18,864 nt of DNA from Candidatus Omnitrophota bacterium (GTDB lineage: Bacteria > Omnitrophota > Gorgyraeia > Gygaellales > Profunditerraquicolaceae). The notes beneath the pieces are model-generated. The model saw nothing but the letters and a program-made list of their open reading frames with translations. It had not been told where the DNA came from and made no database searches. Below are positions 13,045-18,864 of this stretch, in pieces. Each line of letters opens with the position of its first letter. The first letter of the stretch is position 1. The DNA is taken from assembly GCA_028687525.1 (NCBI GenBank), contig JAQTZX010000006.1, positions 1 through 18,864 of the forward strand, given 5' to 3'. Position numbers and translations under genes: made by a program.

Positions 13045-14265
13045 ATGCTTAAATGTCCGGAATGCGGGTTTTCGAAAATGGAAAAATGCCGGTATATTGT
13101 TCATGTGGATATGGACGCGTTCTTTGCTTCGGTTGAGCAGAGGGATAATCCCGCTTACCGGGGGAAACCTGTGATCGTGGGCGCCGATCCCAAGGGCGGG
13201 CACGGGCGCGGTGTTGTTTCGACTTGTTCGTATGAAGCCAGGAAGTTCGGGGTGCATTCGGCCATGCCTATTTCGGCCGCGTACAGAAAATGTCCCGGCG
13301 CGGTATTCCTTCCCGTGGACATGGAGAAATACCGCTGTGTTTCCCTCCGGATATTTGAGGTTTTCCGGTCTTTTGCTTCCCGCGTGGAGGAGGTAAGTAT
13401 CGATGAGGCTTTCCTCGATATAAGCGATACCTATCAGTTGTGCGGGTCTCCTGTGGACGTATGCCGGGCAATAAAGGAGCGTGTCAGGAAAGAGACCGGC
13501 CTTACCGCGTCGGTCGGACTCGCGCCCACAAAGATGGCGGCAAAGATCGCCTCGGGGTTCGGGAAGCCCGACGGACTGGTTGAGGTCACCGGAGAAAAAC
13601 TGTTGGATTTTCTGCATCCGCTGGATGCGGGAAAACTCTGGGGGGTGGGAGAGAAAACGCGGGCGCTCCTGAACAGCCTGGGCATCAAGACCATCGGGGA
13701 TATGGCCAAAAGAAGCCGGGAAGAATTGAGTAGGCTTCTGGGGAAAAACGGCGAATGGCTCTGGGAGATGGCCCGGGGAATAGACACGGGTGAAGTCGAA
13801 AATGAACGGGATGCCAAGTCCATCGGTAATGAAACTACTTTTGAAAAGGATACCCGGGATAGAAAAGAGATCCTGGCTGAATTGTCCTATATGTGAGAGC
13901 AGGTTTCGGACAGGCTGCGGCAGGGTAATCTTAAATGCAGGACGGTAACGCTGAAGATCAGGTTCGAGAATTTCGAGACGCATACAAGGTCGCTCACGCT
14001 GGATAAGCCGACCAGTTTTCCGGATGTGTTGATTAGTACCATCGGAAAACTTTTTGCCGCCTGCGGCGCCGGGGAACGGAAAGTGAGGCTCGTGGGCGTG
14101 AAGTCGTCTAACTTGTCCTGCGCGGACGAGTTAACGCTGTTTCCGGATAAGAATGACGCCCGGAAGGAAAAATTGGGAAACGCGGTGTCTGTTATCCGCG
14201 GCAAGTTCGGGAGTGATTCCATCCTTAGGGCAAGCAGTAAAAAAACGCAGGGAAAAAAAGCGTAA
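13045..14265 (+). pseudogene. dinB: DNA polymerase IV split by one in-frame TGA
   Basis: The upstream part (13045-13893) is a Y-family polymerase: HVDMDAFFASVE (20-31) with metal ligand D22, SYEARKFGVHSAMPISAAYRKCP, and SIDEAFLDIS (118-127) with D120/E121, then the thumb SVGLAPTKMAAKIASGFGKPDG. Codon 284 is TGA (13894-13896). The same frame continues directly with EQVSDRLRQGNLKCRTVTLK and the whole little-finger domain to a TAA at 14263. Read through, the product is 406 residues, a normal length for Pol IV. TGA acts as a true stop elsewhere here (the SDR gene ends FPIDW then TGA), so recoding is unlikely; a nonsense mutation or sequencing error is simplest. The start is either 13045 or the ATG at 13078, which is nearer the usual N-terminus. 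Confidence 0.88.
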
Positions 14266-14276
14266 AAAGGAGGAAT

Positions 14277-15572
14277 ATGAACAGCCGAAACCTGAAATGG
14301 TTGTATCGGGAATTACCGGTGTTGGTCAATAAAGAGATTATTTCTCAGCAAAACGCCGACCGCATCAAGCAGTATTACGGGCAAGTAAGCGAGGCCGGGA
14401 AGAAAAAGGCGTTTTTGGTCGTCTGTAGTGTGCTGGGGGCGCTCCTGATCGGGCTGGGCATTATTTCCTTGATCGCTCATAATTGGGAGTTGTTGAGCCG
14501 TCCGGTGCGGGCAGTGTTATCCCTGGTCCCGCTGGTGATCGGAATTGTTCTTACCGGCCGGGCCATTATCAAGGAGCCTCCATCGCAAGGTTTCTGGGAA
14601 GCTGCGGCGACGTTCCTGACGCTTATGGTCGGTGCTTCGATCTCGCTGATCTGCCAGACATATAATATCCCCGGTGACCCGCGGTCATTTGTGCTGACAT
14701 GGATGCTGCTTTCGGTCCCGCTGGTGTATCTGGCCGGAGTTACGATACCGGCGCTCATCTATATTATCGGTATAACATCGTGGGCGGGCGCTTACATAGG
14801 GGATAATGCGGCGCTGTCTTTATGCTATTGGCCGCTTATGGCTGTTGTCGCGCCGCATTTTATCTCGATTCTCAAGCAGAAAGGTTTTGTGGTACGGGCT
14901 AATTTGTTTTCGTCGATTTTGGCGTTGAGTCTGGCGTTATACACGGCGTCTTTTATGATCTGGTTCATGCCGCATCTGTGGATGGTATATCTTTCTCTTT
15001 TATTCGCCTCGATGTATTTGATCGGGACGCGCCGGTTTCCCGCGATCAGTCATGATTGGCAGATACCTTTTCGCAGGATCGGGGAATTGGGTGTTATTGT
15101 GGTATCTCTTATCCTGACGTACCGGGGGGCGTGGTCTATGATTCCTTACTGGGATTCGCGGGATATGAAACCGTTTGAGTTTCAGGGGGGGATACTGCTT
15201 GTAATTATTTATTCCATTGTAACGCTTTTGCTGGTCATAGAAGCGATCAAAGAGAAGAGGTTCGGCAATGTGCTTATCGGTATTGCCCCGGTAGCCGCGG
15301 TGGCCGGGTTTTCGTTCTCATCTGCAGCGATGGTGCTTTATAATATTTATTTTTTAATTTTCAGCCTTGAGCGTGTCCGGAGCGGCTTCAGGGAAAACAA
15401 GGTGCGGGCAGTCAATACAGGTTTATTGCTTTTAATCCTTGTGGTTATGCTCCGGTTTTTCGACAGCGGGATCAACCTGGTGTTAAAAGGCCTGGTTCTG
15501 ATATTGCTTGGCGCCGGTTTTCTGGTTGTCAATATGGTCGTCATCCGGCGCAAAGGAGGGGTGAATGAATAG
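14277..15572 (+). CDS. DUF2157 multi-pass membrane protein
   Basis: The 431-residue protein begins with a soluble stretch (NLKWLYRELPVLVNKEIISQQNADRIKQYY) typical of the DUF2157 N-terminus, followed by about a dozen hydrophobic segments beginning with AFLVVCSVLGALLIGLGIISLIAHNW. GGAGG lies just before the ATG. The last bases overlap the next gene by eight. DUF2157 and GDYXXLXY proteins are a common adjacent pair whose biochemical role is not established. Confidence 0.85.
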   Translation: MNSRNLKWLYRELPVLVNKEIISQQNADRIKQYYGQVSEAGKKKAFLVVCSVLGALLIGLGIISLIAHNWELLSRPVRAVLSLVPLVIGIVLTGRAIIKEPPSQGFWEAAATFLTLMVGASISLICQTYNIPGDPRSFVLTWMLLSVPLVYLAGVTIPALIYIIGITSWAGAYIGDNAALSLCYWPLMAVVAPHFISILKQKGFVVRANLFSSILALSLALYTASFMIWFMPHLWMVYLSLLFASMYLIGTRRFPAISHDWQIPFRRIGELGVIVVSLILTYRGAWSMIPYWDSRDMKPFEFQGGILLVIIYSIVTLLLVIEAIKEKRFGNVLIGIAPVAAVAGFSFSSAAMVLYNIYFLIFSLERVRSGFRENKVRAVNTGLLLLILVVMLRFFDSGINLVLKGLVLILLGAGFLVVNMVVIRRKGGVNE

Positions 15573-16116
15573 AAAAACGCTTATCCTTAGCCTTTTGGGC
15601 TGTCTTGCTTTGATCCAGATAGGAGTGCCTGTTTTCATGATACTACAGCAAGAATCCGTGCTGGGTACCGGACAGGCGGTCAAGTTCAGGACTCAGCCTG
15701 TGGATCCGTTTGACGCGTTCCGCGGGAGGTATGTCGCGCTTTCTTTGAAAGAGCACACCGCCCCGAATCCGGAGGGGCTTACGTTGTCACGCGGACAGCG
15801 CGTTTTCGCGGTTATTAAAACCGGCGATGACGGCTTCGCCGTGTTTTCCCGGATCTCCGCGGATATCCCCCGGGATGAGCCGTATCTGAAGGTGCGGGTA
15901 ACGGCCGTGGCGGGAAATAAGGTCGAGTTTCAGCCTCCTATAGACCGGTATTACATGATGGAAAAGAAAGCTCCTCGCGCGGAAGATCTTTATCGCAAGC
16001 ATAATACCGGGGGGCGGAATGACGCGTATGTCATCGTGATGATAAAGGACGGCAATTCTGTTGTAAAGGATTTATACGTGGGCGGTAAGCCGGTCGAGGA
16101 AGCGCTCGGGGAGTAG
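15565..16116 (+). CDS. GDYXXLXY-domain protein
   Basis: The 183-residue protein has one N-terminal membrane helix (LILSLLGCLALIQIGVPVFMIL) and the family core VDPFDAFRGRYVALSL (47-62), here with GRYVAL in place of GDY-x-x-L. The remainder is probably a periplasmic beta-rich domain. The ATG lies inside the end of the DUF2157 gene, with GGAGG just before it, so the two are co-translated. The following 16117-16328 gap shows no gene and no clear terminator. Confidence 0.85.
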   Translation: MNRKTLILSLLGCLALIQIGVPVFMILQQESVLGTGQAVKFRTQPVDPFDAFRGRYVALSLKEHTAPNPEGLTLSRGQRVFAVIKTGDDGFAVFSRISADIPRDEPYLKVRVTAVAGNKVEFQPPIDRYYMMEKKAPRAEDLYRKHNTGGRNDAYVIVMIKDGNSVVKDLYVGGKPVEEALGE

Positions 16117-16328
16117 GGGGTGTGTCATGTGTACCTGCGATGGAGATATTTAAGAGTGTATCTGACAGTCCTCCGGCCCACTTTTAAGATCCCGGGAGAT
16201 TGTTTTTGAACGCATGCCCGGCAGGTGTAATCTCTCTGTTTTATTCGACGCGTTTTATTTGACTTTTCTTTTGTCTCCTTGGACCGCAAAGATTTCGCGC
16301 AGTACCCTTAAGTAAAGGAAAGTGTCCC

Positions 16329-17864
16329 TTGAAAAATAACCATACTCCCGAAGAGATAGAGAATTGTATTTTATTGCTCAAGGAACTGGTTGAGGACAGC
16401 GGACAGCTGGTTCATCTTTCTGAAGAACAGCGGATCGCGCTGCTGACAGCGGCCGGACGCCTGTCCCGCCCGGACCGGGAAGAGATACGCAAGAGGCGGA
16501 GGGACGTAAGAGTAAATAAACAACAGGTTGTTCTCATGCAGGAACGCCGCGCCCGCGCGGCAACCGGCATACGTGCCGCACGTGAGAATGCCGTGTTTAC
16601 CGCGCCTGAACGGATCACCGGTGAAAATCGGGGATCAAGCTTTCAAAAACTTGAATTGAAATCCCCGCGTAATTGTTATATCTGCAAAACTGGATTTACG
16701 CGGCTTCATTTTTTTTATGACGCACTTTGCCCGGAATGCGCCGATTTTAATTATCGGAAGCGTTTCCAGTCCGCGCCGCTTCAGGGGAAAACCGCTTTGA
16801 TCACCGGTTCGCGCTTAAAGATCGGCTATCAGGCGGCGCTCAAGCTTTTGCGCGCCGGGGCCCGGGTGATCGCCACCACGCGGTTCCCGGTGGATTCCGC
16901 GCTGCGTTTTTCCCGTGAGAATGATTCTTCTTTGTGGGGTTCCCGCCTGCATATTTACGGCCTGGATCTGCGGCACACGCCGAGCGTGGAACTATTCTGT
17001 GAATATATAGAGCGGCATTATGACCGGTTGGATATATTGATCAATAACGCGGCTCAAACTGTCCGGCGTCCGCCCGGGTTTTACGGCCATCTTATGGCGA
17101 ATGAAAACCGGGAATTTCAAGACTTGCCGGAGAACGTGCAGTCGTTTCTTCGTCCGTTCGAAGATTGTAAAAAGCAGTTCGTAACATTTACTCAACCGGG
17201 TCTCGCGGCGGAGACGGCGTTTCCCGTGGCCTGGAACGCCAAAACTCCGGGAATAGGCCTGCGCGCGTCCGCCCGGCTTTCCCAGGTTCCTTACTCGTAT
17301 GACCACGCGCAGGACCGGGAACCGGTTTTCCCGGAGGGAAAACTGGACGCGGACCTTCAGCAGGTTGACCTGCGCAAGACCAACAGCTGGCGTCTGCGCC
17401 TGGGTGAGATACAGACTGCCGAGATGCTCGAGCTGCATCTGGTGAATGCCATCGGGCCTTTTGTGTTGTGCAATAAGCTCCTGCCTTTGATGAAACGCGA
17501 CAACACCGGGCAGAAGCATATAGTGAACGTGTCGGCCATGGAAGGGAAATTCCTGCGTTACGCCAAGGACAGCCGGCATCCGCATACCAACATGGCCAAG
17601 GCCGCGCTGAATATGCTTACGCATACTTCTTCCGGCGAACTGGCCAAACACGGTATTTTTATGAATGCCGTGGACACCGGATGGGTTACGGATGAAGATC
17701 CCGCCGCGCTTGCCGAGCTCAAGCGGGAACGCCATGATTTTCAGCCTCCGTTGGATATCGTGGACGGAGCGGCCCGGGTATGCGATCCGTTCTTTCACGG
17801 TATCCTGACGGGAAAACACTGGAACGGAAAATTTCTGAAAGATTATTTCCCGATTGATTGGTGA
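16329..17864 (+). CDS. SDR-family oxidoreductase with zinc-ribbon-like N-terminal extension
   Basis: The 511-residue protein starts at TTG, with AAAGGAA about seven bases upstream. Residues 1-110 are helical and basic. C116, C119, C134 and C137 form a C-x2-C...C-x2-C zinc-ribbon-like pair. A Rossmann fold follows: TGSRLKIG (159-166) for the cofactor loop, D213 in YGLDLR, NNAAQ (239-243), and VNVSAMEG with S402. The usual catalytic Y-x3-K appears as T420-N-M-A-K424, so the tyrosine is replaced by threonine while lysine is kept. An ~130-residue insert lies between NNAAQ and the catalytic region. The protein ends KDYFPIDW and a TGA stop. The substrate is unknown, and loss of Tyr means ordinary dehydrogenase activity should not be assumed. 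Confidence 0.82.
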   Translation: MKNNHTPEEIENCILLLKELVEDSGQLVHLSEEQRIALLTAAGRLSRPDREEIRKRRRDVRVNKQQVVLMQERRARAATGIRAARENAVFTAPERITGENRGSSFQKLELKSPRNCYICKTGFTRLHFFYDALCPECADFNYRKRFQSAPLQGKTALITGSRLKIGYQAALKLLRAGARVIATTRFPVDSALRFSRENDSSLWGSRLHIYGLDLRHTPSVELFCEYIERHYDRLDILINNAAQTVRRPPGFYGHLMANENREFQDLPENVQSFLRPFEDCKKQFVTFTQPGLAAETAFPVAWNAKTPGIGLRASARLSQVPYSYDHAQDREPVFPEGKLDADLQQVDLRKTNSWRLRLGEIQTAEMLELHLVNAIGPFVLCNKLLPLMKRDNTGQKHIVNVSAMEGKFLRYAKDSRHPHTNMAKAALNMLTHTSSGELAKHGIFMNAVDTGWVTDEDPAALAELKRERHDFQPPLDIVDGAARVCDPFFHGILTGKHWNGKFLKDYFPIDW

Positions 17865-18011
17865 TCGTTCTCGGGAGAAATGAGCGGACGGGAACGGTTC
17901 GGGGCCATAGAGGAACGCCGTATGGTCCCAGGTATGAGATATATGGGGCGGTTGAGATAATAGACCAGGGAAGAGAATATGAAAAGTCGTCATAACTAAC
18001 CGGGACATTCC

Positions 18012-18864
18012 TTGAAAAAACACCTAAAAGAGGGAGGGATAGCGGAAGTGCTCGCCATTTCCCTGCCAATGGTCATTTCGCATGCCTGTGATACGGTCAT
18101 GGTTTTTACCGACCGGTTGTTCCTCGCGCGGCTCGATCCTGAATTGATGAACGCAGTTATGGGAGGAGGCTTGACTTCTTTCATGTTGATGTCTTTTTTT
18201 ATCGGTTTGGCCGGGTTTACGACCGCGCTGGTTGCCCAGCACTTGGGCGCCGGAAGAAAAAAAGACTGCGGTGTAGTTTTGACGCAGGCGTTGATCTTTT
18301 CCTGCTGTGCGTATCCGTTTATTCTCTTTTTGCGGCCGGCGGCGTACTGGATGTTTGCTTTTATGGGAGTGGGGGCAGAACAACTCCGTCCACAGACCGC
18401 GTACCTTAATATCCTGCTTTATGGATCTATCGTCAGCCTTATGCGGACGAGCCTGAGCGGTTTTTTCTCGGGTGTCGCCCGCACCAGGATTGTCATGGCC
18501 GCGTCGTTTGCCGCTATGTTCACCAATGTGGGCCTGGATTACGTATTTATTTTCGGCAAGTTCGGGTTTCCTTCCATGGGCATCCGGGGCGCGGCGTACG
18601 CCACTGTTCTGGGAGGGATTGTCGGTTTGTTTGTTCTCTCCGGGGCGTATTTGAGCGGGCGCAACCGCAGGGAGTACAGCCTGGAGAGTTCTTTCCGTTT
18701 CGACCGGCCGCTGGCGGGAAAGCTTCTGCGGTTCGGATCGCCCATGGGGCTTGAGATGTGCCTGAATATTATCGCGTTTAACGCTATCGTAATGATGTTT
18801 CATTCCCTGGGGCCGTCGGCGGCCACTGCCGCGACCGTGGTTTTCAATTGGGATTTTGTGTCTT
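18012..18864 (+). CDS. MATE-family efflux transporter, N-terminal part (cut by window edge)
   Basis: The open frame from TTG at 18012 gives about 284 residues to the window end: LKKHLKEGGIAEVLAISLPM, then TDRLFLARLDPELMNAVMGG, FFIGLAGFTTALVAQHLGAG, and later GFFSGVARTRIVM and GIRGAAYATVLGG. These match the N-lobe of MATE (NorM-type) drug/sodium antiporters, including the TALVAQHLGAG loop. At least six hydrophobic segments are present. The TTG has only a weak ribosome site, but protein similarity begins right after it. It probably exports cationic compounds; the substrate is not visible. The 147 bases before it hold no recognisable gene. Confidence 0.88.
   Translation, partial: MKKHLKEGGIAEVLAISLPMVISHACDTVMVFTDRLFLARLDPELMNAVMGGGLTSFMLMSFFIGLAGFTTALVAQHLGAGRKKDCGVVLTQALIFSCCAYPFILFLRPAAYWMFAFMGVGAEQLRPQTAYLNILLYGSIVSLMRTSLSGFFSGVARTRIVMAASFAAMFTNVGLDYVFIFGKFGFPSMGIRGAAYATVLGGIVGLFVLSGAYLSGRNRREYSLESSFRFDRPLAGKLLRFGSPMGLEMCLNIIAFNAIVMMFHSLGPSAATAATVVFNWDFVS

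Noticed and set aside
13894..13896. TGA recoded as tryptophan or selenocysteine
   Set aside because: A neighbouring gene ends naturally at TGA, and Pol IV has no known selenocysteine; mutation or error is simpler.
13027..13983. Long minus-strand frame opposite dinB
   Set aside because: The plus strand carries all Y-family polymerase motifs. Long antisense frames are expected in GC-rich coding DNA.
16992..18023. Long minus-strand frame opposite the SDR gene
   Set aside because: It is antisense to a recognised gene and has no protein-family signal.
18024..18803. Minus-strand frame at the right end
   Set aside because: The plus strand encodes a convincing MATE transporter through the same bases.
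1..18864. CRISPR array
   Set aside because: The repeated units are 75-177 bp, kilobases apart, and separated by genes.

Overview
The window reads as a bacterial chromosome segment with a mobile or defence region on the left and ordinary backbone on the right. The best guess for the host is a Candidatus Omnitrophota-like bacterium. That is inferred from two secreted proteins with the N-terminal signature ITTYYPSPYGVY, which I associate with that phylum, and from the gene content; no rRNA is present to confirm it. Base composition changes along the window. About 1-6215 is clearly AT-rich, 6216-10910 is intermediate, and from about 11100 onward it is GC-richer with a uniform look.

Region 1 (1-6219) is a transferred element. 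On the minus strand are a small unknown gene and the start of a large serine recombinase, which runs off the window edge. Divergent from them is a small XRE-type repressor, and the two directions share a promoter/operator block. Downstream of the repressor on the plus strand come hamA and hamB, the two genes of the Hachiman anti-phage system. After them come an unusual reverse transcriptase of the abortive-infection/defence (UG/DRT-like) type and the N-terminal stub of a PD-(D/E)XK-like nuclease. The even spacing, shared strand and shared composition suggest one transcription unit, so Hachiman with an attached reverse transcriptase is the most interesting defence hypothesis here.

Region 2 (6218-12272) is a chain of gene cassettes separated by direct copies of one repeat. 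Three copies are exactly 177 bp and the fourth is a 75-bp version. The long copies contain a 98-bp inner element with its own inverted ends and 4-bp flanking duplications; the short copy looks like the empty site. The first cassette is a decayed diversity-generating retroelement: a secreted Cys-rich variable protein with a variable repeat, a reverse transcriptase that has lost its catalytic YxDD end, a template repeat differing from the variable repeat mainly at adenines, and an Avd accessory protein. A secreted M64-like metalloprotease overlaps avd. The second cassette holds a serine-recombinase remnant and a Fic protein behind a promoter with two tandem palindromes. The third holds a second YYPSPYG secreted protein.

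Region 3 (12292-18864) looks like host backbone: a zinc-ribbon/TM2 protein, a DUF2752 protein, a DNA polymerase IV gene split by one in-frame TGA, a DUF2157/GDYXXLXY membrane-protein pair, an SDR-family protein with a zinc-ribbon-like N-terminus, and the start of a MATE exporter cut by the window edge. No tRNA, rRNA or CRISPR array was seen.
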